Source: JAFDWR01 sp038216655 (lineage in GTDB: Bacteria > Armatimonadota > Fimbriimonadia > Fimbriimonadales > Fimbriimonadaceae). From it: a DNA stretch of 64,000 nucleotides. How positions within the stretch are numbered: the stretch's first letter is position 1; each line of letters starts with the position of its first letter. The notes below the pieces were generated by a model. That model was given only the letters and a program-made list of their open reading frames with translations. It was not told the DNA's origin and searched no databases. Below are positions 1 through 8,557 of the stretch, one piece after another. Made by a program: the position numbers and the translations under genes. The DNA lies in contig JBBQPZ010000008.1 of the NCBI GenBank assembly GCA_038216655.1, positions 62,001 through 126,000 on the forward strand, in the 5' to 3' direction.

Positions 1-702
1 ACTCAGAGTTAGAATGCGTGTGCCGCCGACACCAATACGCTCGGCCCAATCGCTGTTCTGCCAGTAGTCATAGACCGCGATGTTTCGCAGAGCGGTGGGA
101 GAGTCGATTTCGACGCCCATCGCTCGGCGAAGCAGTCCGGAGTTACCGGAAGCATCGATGTACCAGCGGGCTTTGACCTGGGTCTCCCCGCCGAGCGCGG
201 CCTCGCCAACCGGCTCGGTCGCGGCAACTTCGAATCCGGTGATTCGATCGCCCTCTTTGCCAATCGAGGCGACCTTGACCCCCTCGTAGACGTGGCAACC
301 GGCCTCCTTGGCGTGATCGAGAAGAATCTTGTCGTAGATGGACCGGTCGACCTGGAAAGCGGTTGCCCGTCGCTGGCCCTGGTACTTGGCGGGTCTGGGC
401 TCATCCTTAAACTGGGAGATCGCAAGAAAGTCGAGCGCCCAGAGATCGTCCGTGCTGCCCCACTTGTACAAGCCGCCGATCTTGATCGGGAAGTCCGCCG
501 CTTCGACCTTTTCCCAGACTTCCATCTCATCGAGGATGCTCATCAGATGGGGGATCTGGCTCTCTCCCACGTGATCCCGGGGGAAGATCTCTCGCTCAAA
601 AAGGGCGATCTTTAGCTCGGGGTTATATTTTCGGAGCAGTGTCCCCAAGGTAGCGGCGGCAGGTCCGCCTCCAATAACTGCAACATCGCATTCTATGGCC
701 AT
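1..702 (-). CDS. Flavin-dependent halogenase-like FAD oxidoreductase (partial, 3' end outside window)
   Basis: The gene starts at ATG 702 and runs off the left edge after 234 codons without a stop. A Rossmann FAD motif GGGPAA is at residues 11-16, followed by FPRDHVGES at 40-48, a combination typical of the flavin-dependent halogenase / geranylgeranyl-reductase branch of flavoproteins. NIAVYDYWQN near residue 207 also resembles halogenases. The WxWxIP motif that would separate a halogenase from an ordinary monooxygenase or reductase lies outside the window, so substrate and reaction are open. No signal peptide is seen, so it should be cytosolic. The 218-bp leader region upstream has no obvious Shine-Dalgarno. 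Confidence 0.75.
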   Translation of the reverse strand, partial: MAIECDVAVIGGGPAAATLGTLLRKYNPELKIALFEREIFPRDHVGESQIPHLMSILDEMEVWEKVEAADFPIKIGGLYKWGSTDDLWALDFLAISQFKDEPRPAKYQGQRRATAFQVDRSIYDKILLDHAKEAGCHVYEGVKVASIGKEGDRITGFEVAATEPVGEAALGGETQVKARWYIDASGNSGLLRRAMGVEIDSPTALRNIAVYDYWQNSDWAERIGVGGTRILTLS

Positions 703-920
703 TGATATATCTCAGATATTTAAGCATGACCGGGCACGATTTGAACCCGGGTGCAACAATACTACACCAGGTTCCTCCCGGTTACAAGAGCAACTTATTG
801 CGTTGTTTTCGCGGGATTGTGCATGCCGTATTTGCGTGAACAGGAGATGCAGTAACGAGTTGGTGCAACACCCCTGCGGTTTGACTGAGCCGGGAGTCTC
901 TGGCTGCCGGGAGAGGAGAA

Positions 921-1601
921 TTAGCCGCGATTCAGCGCGGCCTGAACTCCGGCAGCGAGTCCGTCGGCCATTGCATCCTGTCCCGCCGCTCCCGAGATGA
1001 ACTCTTCGTCCTTCGGATTGGTCAGCACGACCATCTCGATCAGCACGACCGGGACGTGGCTATAGATCGAGCCGATCAGAGCTCCGCCGTGCTTAGCTCC
1101 GACGGCGGTGGCCGCGTCGGTCTTGAGACCGTTGTCCCGTAGCTTGCCCTTAAGCGATGCGGCGAGCGCCGCATGGAAGCGGCGGCCATAGTCCGCGCTG
1201 AGCTTGAGCACCATCGCACCCGGGCCGGCGACGCCGTAAGCGGTTCCCTTGACCGCCGGGTAGTAACTGGCGAATCCGCTGCCGTTAGAGGCATCGCAGT
1301 GAAGCCGCACCATGTATACGGCGTGAGCCCGATTGGCCACCTCGGCTCGCTCCTTGTTGGTGACGACCTGCCGCAACGAGTTCTTGGTCATCACGACCGC
1401 GTAGCCGAGGGCTTCGAGTTTCTGCTTCAACCGGAGGGAAACCTGCCAAGCAATCTCCAGCTCCGTAACGTGCTTGCCCCGGGTACCCGCGCCGACCTCC
1501 GAGATGTGACCTGGATCAATGCAGATCACGGTCTTTCCGGACGCAAAGCAGATGCCGACCAGCAGAATGCACCCAATTATCAGTCCCAAAAAGCGTCGCA
1601 T
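921..1601 (-). CDS. N-acetylmuramoyl-L-alanine amidase (Amidase_3)
   Basis: A 226-residue exported peptidoglycan hydrolase that would cleave the bond between N-acetylmuramic acid and L-alanine. Residues 1-20 form a hydrophobic signal peptide or anchor. The zinc-binding core follows: DPGH (His32), a Glu in TELEIA (about residue 47), a second His in VRLHCDA, and the C-terminal catalytic Glu in LIEMVVLTN. The frame stays open further upstream to 1745, but that part overlaps the divergent ATP-grasp gene and lacks signal-peptide character, so the ATG at 1601 is preferred. The domain is complete and no wall-binding repeats are attached. The divergent neighbour starts only 39 bp away, so the two promoters overlap. 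Confidence 0.88.
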   Translation of the reverse strand: MRRFLGLIIGCILLVGICFASGKTVICIDPGHISEVGAGTRGKHVTELEIAWQVSLRLKQKLEALGYAVVMTKNSLRQVVTNKERAEVANRAHAVYMVRLHCDASNGSGFASYYPAVKGTAYGVAGPGAMVLKLSADYGRRFHAALAASLKGKLRDNGLKTDAATAVGAKHGGALIGSIYSHVPVVLIEMVVLTNPKDEEFISGAAGQDAMADGLAAGVQAALNRG

Positions 1602-1627
1602 CGGTCCCGAGAACTTACCCCCGTTTG

Positions 1628-1633
1628 TATACT
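1628..1633 (+). promoter_or_regulatory. -10 box TATACT of a probable leaderless promoter
   Basis: TATACT ends 7 nt before the TTG codon chosen as start of the ATP-grasp gene. A transcript starting the usual 6-7 nt below this box would begin at or next to the start codon. No good -35 hexamer is visible. Confidence 0.5.
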
Positions 1634-1640
1634 CCGTTCG

Positions 1641-2744
1641 TTGAGGATTCTTCTGTTTGCGCTCGATAATTGGGTCGGCACCGCCCAACTTCCGAGGGCC
1701 CTGACTAAGGCAGGGGCCTCCGTCGCCATCTCTTGCCCGCCGCAAACGTTTCTCTCCCTAACCCGCTTTCGTGATCAATACATTCCGCACGGAATCTCCC
1801 CGAGCATTCGTGGGCCCGTCGCCGAGTTGCGGGCGGCGATCCAGAAGGCCGCTCCCGATTTCATCATAGCGGGTGACGAGGCCGCCCTCGACGTCCTCCA
1901 CGCGCTCGCCCTGGACCCGCGATGGGGCGGCACCGAGGAAGAGGTCGAGTTGATCGAGTTTTCTTGCGGTGATCCAGAGTTCTATCGAACCACCCGCAAC
2001 AAGCACGAAACCCTCCTCCTGGCCGAGTCGATCGGCATTCGGGTGCCCCAACATCGCCCGGTCTCCCTCGTCATGGACGCCCTCATGTTCGCAGAAGAGA
2101 ACGGCTACCCGGTGGTGATGAAGCCCGACGATGGGATTGGTGGCATCGGCGTGACATTCTGCCGAGACGAAGACGAGTTGGCGGAGGCCTGCCGCGGATT
2201 GCGAGGCACATGGACGGTGAACCAATTCATTGACGGCCCGACGGCAGGGTCGGCCGCCGTCACCTGGGAAGGGCGAGTCGTCGAAGGGATCGCCTACCAG
2301 AAGATCTGGAGCAATCCGCACCCAACCGGCCCTTCGACATTGATCCGCCTCAGTGCCGATTCCGAGATGGTCGACGCGACGGTTCGCATCGCGGAGGCCC
2401 TTAGTTGCACCGGGTACGTCGCCCCCGGATTCGTGTATTCCAAGGAGGGTGTGCCCTACTTGACCGAGGTCAACACAAGGTTCGTCTCAATGGGCACCTT
2501 CGGGCATCTGCTGGGTGCCAACCTCAACGCCGCCCTGATCGACGCCTTCAATGGGACGATGAGGACGCCCACTTGGCCGAGTGGCCAAACCGTGATGATG
2601 TACCCCCAGGAGCGATTCCGGGACGCGAATTCGAGACCGGAACCTGGCTGGATCGAGGACATCCCCGAGGACGATCCTGAGCTACACTCCGCTCTTGAAA
2701 AGGCGATCCGAGACCGCGCGGCAGCTAATCCTCTTCGTCATTGA
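1641..2744 (+). CDS. ATP-grasp domain protein
   Basis: A 367-residue ATP-grasp ligase-type protein. An N-terminal Rossmann-like part (RILLFALDNW at the start) is followed by the ATP-grasp fold, with VVMKPDDGIGGIGV as the nucleotide-binding lysine and glycine-rich loop and VPYLTEVNTRF as the metal-binding acid/Asn pair. The family joins a carboxylate to an amine through an acylphosphate; nothing here identifies the substrate. The open frame extends far upstream (to 1173) across the antisense amidase. I chose the TTG at 1641 because the protein then begins with a normal beta-strand and a TATACT box lies 7 nt ahead. The 3' end overlaps the convergent ABC transporter by 20 bp. Confidence 0.8.
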   Translation: MRILLFALDNWVGTAQLPRALTKAGASVAISCPPQTFLSLTRFRDQYIPHGISPSIRGPVAELRAAIQKAAPDFIIAGDEAALDVLHALALDPRWGGTEEEVELIEFSCGDPEFYRTTRNKHETLLLAESIGIRVPQHRPVSLVMDALMFAEENGYPVVMKPDDGIGGIGVTFCRDEDELAEACRGLRGTWTVNQFIDGPTAGSAAVTWEGRVVEGIAYQKIWSNPHPTGPSTLIRLSADSEMVDATVRIAEALSCTGYVAPGFVYSKEGVPYLTEVNTRFVSMGTFGHLLGANLNAALIDAFNGTMRTPTWPSGQTVMMYPQERFRDANSRPEPGWIEDIPEDDPELHSALEKAIRDRAAANPLRH

Positions 2745-4932
2745 CGCTGAGGTAGTTTTCGGTGGCGTGATTCATCTGAAGCTGCATTTCGACCAGCTTG
2801 GCGTAGATGCCGTCTTCCTTCTCTAGCAGTTCCTCGTGGGTTCCCGTCTCGGCAACCTTTCCATCGGAGACCACGAATAGCCGGTCCGCGTTGCGGAGCG
2901 TCGAGAGCCGGTGCGCGATCGCGAATGTCGTGCGCCCTTCCACTAGGCGCTCCAACGCTTCCTGAATCATCCGTTCCGTTTCCGTGTCCACGGATGCCGT
3001 GGCCTCGTCAAGGATCAAGATCTTCGGGTTGTGCAGGATCGCCCGGGCGATCGCGATGCGCTGGCGCTCACCGCCCGACAATCGCTGGCCTCGCTCGCCG
3101 ACATAGCTGTCGTAACCGTCTGGGAACTTGGCGATGAAGTCGTGGGCGTTTGCCGCCTTCGCTGCCTCGATCACTTCCGGCAGACTCGCGGAGGTGCGAC
3201 CGTAGGCGATATTGTCGCGGATCGATCCCGGGAAGAGGTAGCTCTCCTGCATGACGACGCCGACCTGACGACGGAAGTCGTCGAGGTCAATCTTCCGGAT
3301 GTCGACGCCGTCGACTTCGATGGACCCCTGCGTAGGGTCGTAGAATCGCATCAACAGGTTGATCAGCGTCGACTTACCCGCGCCCGAGTGCCCAACCAGG
3401 CCGATCATTTCGCCCGCGTTGACGTGCAAGTTGATCCCGTGGATGACCTCGCGTGCCTTCTCGTACCCGAAGTGGACGTCGGAGAAGCGAACCTCACCCT
3501 GCATCTTCGGCATCGGAACCGCATCCTTGGCGTTGACGATCTCCTCGGGGGTATCGAGCACCTCAAACACCCGTTCGGCGGCGGTGAGGGCCCGCGACGA
3601 CCAGTCGATAATCCGCTGCATCATCATCAGCGGCTGCTGAAGCATCGCGACGTAGCCGAGGAAGGCGATCAGCTCACCGAGCGACATCTTGCCGCCAATC
3701 ACGCCCTGACCGCCTACCCACCAGACCACGATGGTCGCGAGGGCCATGACGAACTGGATCACCGGAAAAAAGTTGGACCAGCTCGACTCCGCGTCGTAAC
3801 CCGTTTTGGATAGGTTGGTGATGCGGCGATCAAACTTGCTGACCTCCCGCGTTTCTCCCCGGAAGGCCTTGACCACTCGGGTGCCTTGGAGCACGCCATT
3901 GAGAGCGCCACCCAACCGCGACCAGTTGTGCCAGTGACGATTCCATACCCGAAGCATGCGGCGTCGGAACCAGCGAACGCTGAGCAGTACGAAGGGGATC
4001 GGGACGAGGACCCAGATTCCTACGCGCCAGTTGATGATCAACAGCGCGGTGGGGATGCCGATCATGAGCGCGCCTTGGTTGAGCAAGACGGGGATGCCGT
4101 CGATCAAAACGTCGTAGAGCGCCCCGGTGTCGTTGGTCATCCGGGACATGATCGAGCCAACGTTGCGACGATCGTAGAAATTGAGGCTCAGAGACTGAAA
4201 CTTCTGGAAGAGCGACGATCGTATCGCGACTGAGATCTTCATCCCAAGATAGGCAACGTTCCGACCTCGCGCAATCTGGAGCGCCATGATGATCAGGCGC
4301 GACCCAACCAAGGCGAGGATCAGCAGCGGAAATTCGCTCCGATTTCCCTTCAGCAACACATCGTTGACCAGGTGCATGGTCAGCAACGGCGGAAGCAGAT
4401 CGAGCACCGCGCCGGCGACGGTGAGTAAAGCGCCCCACCAAAGGCGGAAAGTGTACGGCTTGGTGTAGCCGAATAGGCGCGCGAGGGTCTTTCCTCGATT
4501 AACGCAGTTCTCGCAGACGTCACTGTCCTCAGGAAGGGGACGGGCGCACTTGGGACAGTTGTGCTCCTTGTCCGCGATCTCCGGCATCTCTTCGCCCTTG
4601 AGCAGGGCCTTCAGACGCTTCTCGGCGCCTGCGATGCGCAGCGACTTGGTCGAAGTGGTGCGAATAAGCTCGACGTCGATCCCGTTGTAGTCAGCGATCA
4701 GAGAGACAGCATCGACGAGGTCTTCGATCCTAGGATTCTTGATCGACGCGAGTTCATAGCGGGAGACCAGCGTCTCGCCCGAGCCGACGGTCTCGTAGCG
4801 GCTGATAAACTGGGTGGTGACTTCGAGGCGGGTAGGACCAAACGTTCCGTCGACATGAATGTCGCCGACGGTAGTAAAGAGGCTTCGCTCCGCATCCGGA
4901 GCGCTTAGGGGCGGCGTGGCCGTGCCTGCCAT
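2725..4932 (-). CDS. ABC exporter (fused permease/ATPase) with zinc-ribbon N-terminal extension
   Basis: 735 residues. Residues 1-120 form a compact beta-rich domain I do not recognise. Next comes a zinc ribbon with Cys126, Cys129, Cys140 and Cys143. A type IV exporter transmembrane domain (about 155-450, six predicted helices) and an ATPase domain follow, with GHSGAGKS (Walker A, near 515), LSGGERQR (signature), ILILDEATASVD (Walker B) and AHRLS (H-loop). It would work as a homodimer exporting lipids, peptides or drugs; the substrate is unknown. The extension of about 150 residues before the first helix is the odd part, since most exporters of this class start directly with the membrane domain. 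It overlaps the convergent ATP-grasp gene by 20 bp. Confidence 0.88.
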   Translation of the reverse strand: MAGTATPPLSAPDAERSLFTTVGDIHVDGTFGPTRLEVTTQFISRYETVGSGETLVSRYELASIKNPRIEDLVDAVSLIADYNGIDVELIRTTSTKSLRIAGAEKRLKALLKGEEMPEIADKEHNCPKCARPLPEDSDVCENCVNRGKTLARLFGYTKPYTFRLWWGALLTVAGAVLDLLPPLLTMHLVNDVLLKGNRSEFPLLILALVGSRLIIMALQIARGRNVAYLGMKISVAIRSSLFQKFQSLSLNFYDRRNVGSIMSRMTNDTGALYDVLIDGIPVLLNQGALMIGIPTALLIINWRVGIWVLVPIPFVLLSVRWFRRRMLRVWNRHWHNWSRLGGALNGVLQGTRVVKAFRGETREVSKFDRRITNLSKTGYDAESSWSNFFPVIQFVMALATIVVWWVGGQGVIGGKMSLGELIAFLGYVAMLQQPLMMMQRIIDWSSRALTAAERVFEVLDTPEEIVNAKDAVPMPKMQGEVRFSDVHFGYEKAREVIHGINLHVNAGEMIGLVGHSGAGKSTLINLLMRFYDPTQGSIEVDGVDIRKIDLDDFRRQVGVVMQESYLFPGSIRDNIAYGRTSASLPEVIEAAKAANAHDFIAKFPDGYDSYVGERGQRLSGGERQRIAIARAILHNPKILILDEATASVDTETERMIQEALERLVEGRTTFAIAHRLSTLRNADRLFVVSDGKVAETGTHEELLEKEDGIYAKLVEMQLQMNHATENYLSVNDEED

Positions 4933-5016
4933 GGGCTTACCTGGGAAGATCCTGGAATCGTCGACATCGTTGGCGGCGATAGGTAAGGAATCTTAAGGTC
5001 AGAGTTTGGCAGGTTT

Positions 5017-5037
5017 GGCCCGGGCATTGCCCGGGCC
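5017..5037 (-). terminator. GC-rich hairpin downstream of the M56 gene
   Basis: A perfect 9-bp stem GGCCCGGGC/GCCCGGGCC with a 3-nt loop lies 70 bp after the stop of the M56 gene and 85 bp before the ABC gene start. No U-tract follows on either strand, so it may be a processing or Rho-type site rather than a classic intrinsic terminator. Confidence 0.35.
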
Positions 5038-5107
5038 GAAGGAAGTTCGGATGGTTTGAGTACGGAGAAGCAAGTTCCCAACACACTCAATACTGAATCG
5101 GGAGCCG

Positions 5108-6877
5108 TTAGCCTCCCGCAGCAGGCATGAAGTAGTAAATCCCGCCCTCGACCCTGAACGTGGCGTTGGCCCCCTTGCAGATCGCCATCACCGCCGCTTC
5201 TCCAGGCTGATTTCGTAGATTCAGGTTGAGCGGCGCATAGTTGCCGGGAAGAATTACCGCCGAGATGTGAAGCTCCTTCGTTGCGCTCAGGATCGTCTCG
5301 ACGAAGTCCCCACCCTTCACATAGACGTCGAGCCTCTCCGGGTTTGACGAGGTGACCACAGCGCCGTGGGTCGGTCCGCTCCCCTCGATGGCGGGCGTGG
5401 TCCGGTCGGGCCGCGCCGTCGCGACAGGCATTCCGGAGTCGTCAGGTTTGGGGGCGCCGCCACCAAAGCCCTGGGTCGGAGCCGCGTCGGCACTACCGCC
5501 GCCGCCGCCAAAGCCTTGAGGCGGAGCCGACGTAGGACGCGAAACCGGGGCTCTGGCATTGGGATTCACGCGAGCGCTTGGTCGTGGCGTCCGTGGTGCG
5601 GCGGCGGTTGGGGCTCTTGCGGGCATGGCGTCCGGAGTGAGAGGCAAAGGTGTAGGCGTCGCGACCGGTGCTCGCGCCGGCATTGCAACGGAGATTCCCG
5701 GGCTAGATGAGGGAGCTTTCGGTGCGTGCTTGGACGTCGAGGCAGCACCCTTCTTCGCGCTGGGCGTTGGTGTTGAGGGCCTCGGAGCCAGGGGCGATGA
5801 CGGCGCGGCAGGCGATGCCCCACCGAACCCACCCGAAGTGGCTTGAGGAGCGGGCGCAATTGCCGGCGGCACTGGGGCAGAGACACCCTGCGCCTGAGCA
5901 CGAGTGGTGAATCCAGCGATTCCGCCCGCAATCGCAGTCATCGCGGCGACGAGCCAAAGCGGCGAAAGAGCAGGGCGGGCGGGTTCACCGCCGATGATTC
6001 GGGTGAGACGGTTCATAAAGGTTCCTCCAAGGGCAGACAAGATCGGAAGCGGCGATGGCCGACGCTCGGCCTCAAGGTTGGTCAGGGCACGGACATAGAG
6101 AACAGGGTTCCCCATCGCACGCACGGCGAGGTCGTCGCAACAGTGCTCACGCTCTGTTCGGATCGTCGAAGAGACCCACCAAACGGCGGGATGGTAGAAG
6201 AAGAGCGCCTCAACCAAGGTTTGAAGCAGGTTGACAAGGTAATCGTGCCGACGAATGTGCGCGAGCTCATGCAGCAGCACGGCCTCGAGCTGTTCGGGTG
6301 CCAGCCGGGCAAAGAGCGACGCGGGAATCACGATCGTCGCGCGAAACACTCCCATCGCCGCAGGCTCCAAAAGGTGGACGGTTTGAAGCAGCTCCACTTT
6401 TCGCTTTAGCCCAATCCTCTCGGACAGTTGCCTTAAACGCTCCTGCCACTCTTTAGTCGCGGGTGTGGAGAGCCTTCTTCGGAGGCGCTCCACCAGGATC
6501 AAACCCCCGAGCATCCGAACACATAGAACACAGACTCCCCATGCCCAGAACAGCACGATTCCGGGAAGGTAGGTCTCCAGGGTGGTCTTTGGCACGGCAG
6601 ACGGGCCACCGAACGAGGCATCGGAGAAGATTGGCTGAGTGACGACCGTGCCCCCATCTGCGGAGGTGAAGGCCGCCGCTGGCTTGAGAATCAAGAACGT
6701 GACGACGGGAAATGCCACGAGCACGACTAGCGCGGCGATCGTAGCGGCATATCGGGACTCGGATGACCGATTCCGCAACACTGCCAGCACGAGCGCCAGA
6801 AAGAGCGCGACTCCCGCTCCCTGCCACAGGAAGTGGAGTAGGGTCCAGCCAAGCCGCATGAGCCACTCGTTACTCAT
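5108..6877 (-). CDS. M56 (BlaR1-type) membrane metallopeptidase with Pro-rich linker and STN-like C-terminal domain
   Basis: 589 residues. The N-terminal part has several transmembrane helices and the M56 zinc site HELAH near residue 204, followed by HPAVWW, as in BlaR1/MecR1 sensor-proteases that cleave a BlaI-type repressor. After a further helix (about 305-325) there is a low-complexity Pro/Ala/Gly-rich linker with repeated GFGG motifs (about 330-510), then a small domain (about 515-589) resembling the secretin/TonB N-terminal STN fold. There is no penicillin-binding domain, so the inducing signal is probably not a beta-lactam bound to this protein. It overlaps the upstream blaI-type gene by 8 bp and is translationally coupled to it. 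Confidence 0.85.
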   Translation of the reverse strand: MSNEWLMRLGWTLLHFLWQGAGVALFLALVLAVLRNRSSESRYAATIAALVVLVAFPVVTFLILKPAAAFTSADGGTVVTQPIFSDASFGGPSAVPKTTLETYLPGIVLFWAWGVCVLCVRMLGGLILVERLRRRLSTPATKEWQERLRQLSERIGLKRKVELLQTVHLLEPAAMGVFRATIVIPASLFARLAPEQLEAVLLHELAHIRRHDYLVNLLQTLVEALFFYHPAVWWVSSTIRTEREHCCDDLAVRAMGNPVLYVRALTNLEAERRPSPLPILSALGGTFMNRLTRIIGGEPARPALSPLWLVAAMTAIAGGIAGFTTRAQAQGVSAPVPPAIAPAPQATSGGFGGASPAAPSSPLAPRPSTPTPSAKKGAASTSKHAPKAPSSSPGISVAMPARAPVATPTPLPLTPDAMPARAPTAAAPRTPRPSARVNPNARAPVSRPTSAPPQGFGGGGGSADAAPTQGFGGGAPKPDDSGMPVATARPDRTTPAIEGSGPTHGAVVTSSNPERLDVYVKGGDFVETILSATKELHISAVILPGNYAPLNLNLRNQPGEAAVMAICKGANATFRVEGGIYYFMPAAGG

Positions 6878-7259
6878 GGCTACCCTCCAACTTGTCGAGC
6901 ATCACGCGAATCTTCGCAAGCTCCTCGGGGGTTGCTCGCTTTGAGGCAAGGGCGTGAAGCACGAGTTCAGCGGCAGATCCTCCGAACGCTCGGGACATGA
7001 AATCGGTGACGAGGTCTCGCTTGGCTTCAGCCTCGGCCCCTATGGGCCGGTAGACATGAGCACGGCCGCTCTCGACCCGCTCAAGGACGCCCTTCTCCAC
7101 CATAATCTGCATCAGCTTGAGCACGGTGGTGTATCCGGTCTCGCGTGCTTTGCCGAGTTCTTCATGCACTTCCCGCACCGTGCTGGGACCCCGGTCCCAG
7201 AGCACGCGCAGGATGCGCAGCTCCGAATTAGTCGGTTTGTGGCGTAGCTCTTCTCGCAT
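6870..7259 (-). CDS. BlaI/MecI/CopY-family repressor
   Basis: A 129-residue winged-helix repressor. The N-terminal half (about 1-75, with LRILRVLWDRGPSTVREV as first and recognition helices) matches the BlaI DNA-binding domain; the rest is the dimerisation and cleavage region. It is the first gene of a two-gene unit with the M56 protease, the usual sensor/repressor arrangement. The upstream DNA carries two dyads of ACGAA...TTCGT directly behind the -10 box, a clear autoregulatory operator. The ATG lies 8 nt below a perfect TATAAT, so the mRNA is probably leaderless. Confidence 0.92.
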   Translation of the reverse strand: MREELRHKPTNSELRILRVLWDRGPSTVREVHEELGKARETGYTTVLKLMQIMVEKGVLERVESGRAHVYRPIGAEAEAKRDLVTDFMSRAFGGSAAELVLHALASKRATPEELAKIRVMLDKLEGSHE

Positions 7260-7267
7260 TGAAGAGG

Positions 7268-7273
7268 ATTATA
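7268..7273 (-). promoter_or_regulatory. -10 box TATAAT of the blaI-type gene
   Basis: A consensus TATAAT (attata on the + strand) sits 8 nt upstream of the ATG at 7259. The nearer operator dyad begins 2 bp further upstream. Confidence 0.7.
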
Positions 7274-7274
7274 T

Positions 7275-7306
7275 ACGAAGTTTTTCGTAATCACGAAACT
7301 TTTCGT
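7275..7306. promoter_or_regulatory. Twin BlaI-type operator
   Basis: Two dyads, 18 bp apart start to start: ACGAAGTTTTTCGT (7275-7288) and ACGAAACTTTTCGT (7293-7306), read on the + strand. Both have ACGAA/TTCGT half-sites; the second is symmetrical over six bases on each arm (ACGAAA/TTTCGT). They cover the region immediately upstream of the TATAAT box, where a bound repressor dimer would exclude RNA polymerase. The half-site differs from the TACA/TGTA core of classical Bla/Mec operators. Confidence 0.75.
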
Positions 7307-7319
7307 AGTTCGTGTGCAT

Positions 7320-7503
7320 TGTCATCCCGAGGGAGCCCTAGCGACATCGAGGGACCTGACCGTCATCGACTCTTGCTCCACAGAGTTGGCCAAACCTGTA
7401 CTGGGGTCGAACGGGTGGCGATGACGGGTAGGTTCCTCCACTGCGCCGCATGCGAACTTAATCACTATCCGTGAACGAGTGGGCGGCTTCGGCCGGAATG
7501 ACA
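7320..7503. repeat. MITE-like intergenic element, copy 1
   Basis: A 184-bp non-coding element starting TGTCATCCCGAG and ending CGGCCGGAATGACA, so the ends are imperfect inverted repeats (TGTCAT[C/T]CCG). A second copy in opposite orientation lies at 15475-15660. Matching internal blocks include gagccctagcgacatcgag near one end and a block around gcagtggaggaacct. No open frame in it is convincing. Confidence 0.7.
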
Positions 7504-7528
7504 ACTCAGCCATTTCGAAAGAAGCTGT

Positions 7529-8527
7529 CTAGCTGACGATTTTCGCAAGCAACTCGATCGACCGCAATCGCGCGGTCAGATCATGGACTCGTGCGACGGT
7601 GATAACTTCGTCCGCCCCCGTCTCGTCGAGTAGCCGTTCAAGCCCCGCCAACGCCGTTGTCGACGAACCGACCACCGAATAGCGGAGCATGCCCATCACG
7701 GCGGCTTCTTCCGCGGGCGACCAGAGGCCATCCATGCTCTCGACCGGCGGCTGCATCTTGGCGCGCTTGCCTCGGATCATGCCAAGGAATCCCATCTGAG
7801 AAGTCGTAAACAGCGACTGAGCCTCCGCGTCGGTGTCCGCCACCACCGCGTTCACCGCGACCATTGCGTAGGGCTTGGAGAGGAATTCAGAAGGCTGGAA
7901 GTCGCGTCGATAGATCGCCAGTGCCTCCAGCAGATGGTCCGGGGCGAAGTGGGACGCAAAGGCGAAGGGCAGACCGAGCGAAGCAGCGAGACGTGCGCTG
8001 AAGTCACTCGAACCGAGCAGCCAGATCGGCACATCGAGACCCGCCCCGGGTACCGCACGCACCAACTGGCCCTCGACCGCGGGAGCAAAGTAGCCCATCA
8101 GTTCCTGGAGGTCCTCTGGGAAGCGGTCGCCGCCCGCGATGAGCTCTCGCCGCAGGGCACGCATGGCGGGCCGGTCCGTACCGGGAGCTCGACCAAGTCC
8201 GAGGTCGATGCGTCCGGGATAGAGCGATTCGAGCGTCCCGAACTGCTCCGCGATCACCAGCGGGGCGTGGTTTGGGAGCATGATGCCGCCCGCGCCGACG
8301 CGTATCTTCGTCGTTCCCGCGGCGACATAGCCGATCGCAACGGCGGTGGCGGCACTCGCGATCCCTTCCATGTTGTGGTGCTCGGCGAGCCAAAAGCGGC
8401 GGTAGCCAAGCCGCTCGGCATGCTGGGCGAGCACGCGCGACTCGCGTAGCGCGGCGCCGGGCGTTTCACCTTCACGAACGAACGAGAGGTCGAGAATGGA
8501 GAACGGAACGGACCGGGAAAGTGGCAT
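7529..8527 (-). CDS. LLM-class flavin-dependent oxidoreductase (MsnO8 type)
   Basis: A 332-residue luciferase-like TIM-barrel flavoprotein. RFWLAEHHN, RVGAGGIMLPNH and GRIDLGLGRAPGTD are typical of the MsnO8 group within the bacterial luciferase-like family, which uses FMNH2 from a separate reductase. The substrate cannot be told. A strong Shine-Dalgarno (AAGGAGGTG, 5 nt before ATG) fits its position as an operon-internal gene 30 bp behind dapB. It is the last gene of the leftward cluster. Confidence 0.88.
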   Translation of the reverse strand: MPLSRSVPFSILDLSFVREGETPGAALRESRVLAQHAERLGYRRFWLAEHHNMEGIASAATAVAIGYVAAGTTKIRVGAGGIMLPNHAPLVIAEQFGTLESLYPGRIDLGLGRAPGTDRPAMRALRRELIAGGDRFPEDLQELMGYFAPAVEGQLVRAVPGAGLDVPIWLLGSSDFSARLAASLGLPFAFASHFAPDHLLEALAIYRRDFQPSEFLSKPYAMVAVNAVVADTDAEAQSLFTTSQMGFLGMIRGKRAKMQPPVESMDGLWSPAEEAAVMGMLRYSVVGSSTTALAGLERLLDETGADEVITVARVHDLTARLRSIELLAKIVS

Positions 8528-8557
8528 GCGAGCACCTCCTTCTACGGTCCGCAGCTC

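Noticed and set aside
703..920. Functional tRNA or tmRNA upstream of the halogenase-like gene
   Set aside because: A T-loop-like motif is present, but acceptor, D and anticodon arms cannot be folded together.
1173..1640. Long 5' extension of the ATP-grasp frame
   Set aside because: It lies fully antisense to the amidase, has low-complexity charged composition, and the promoter-like box is downstream of it.
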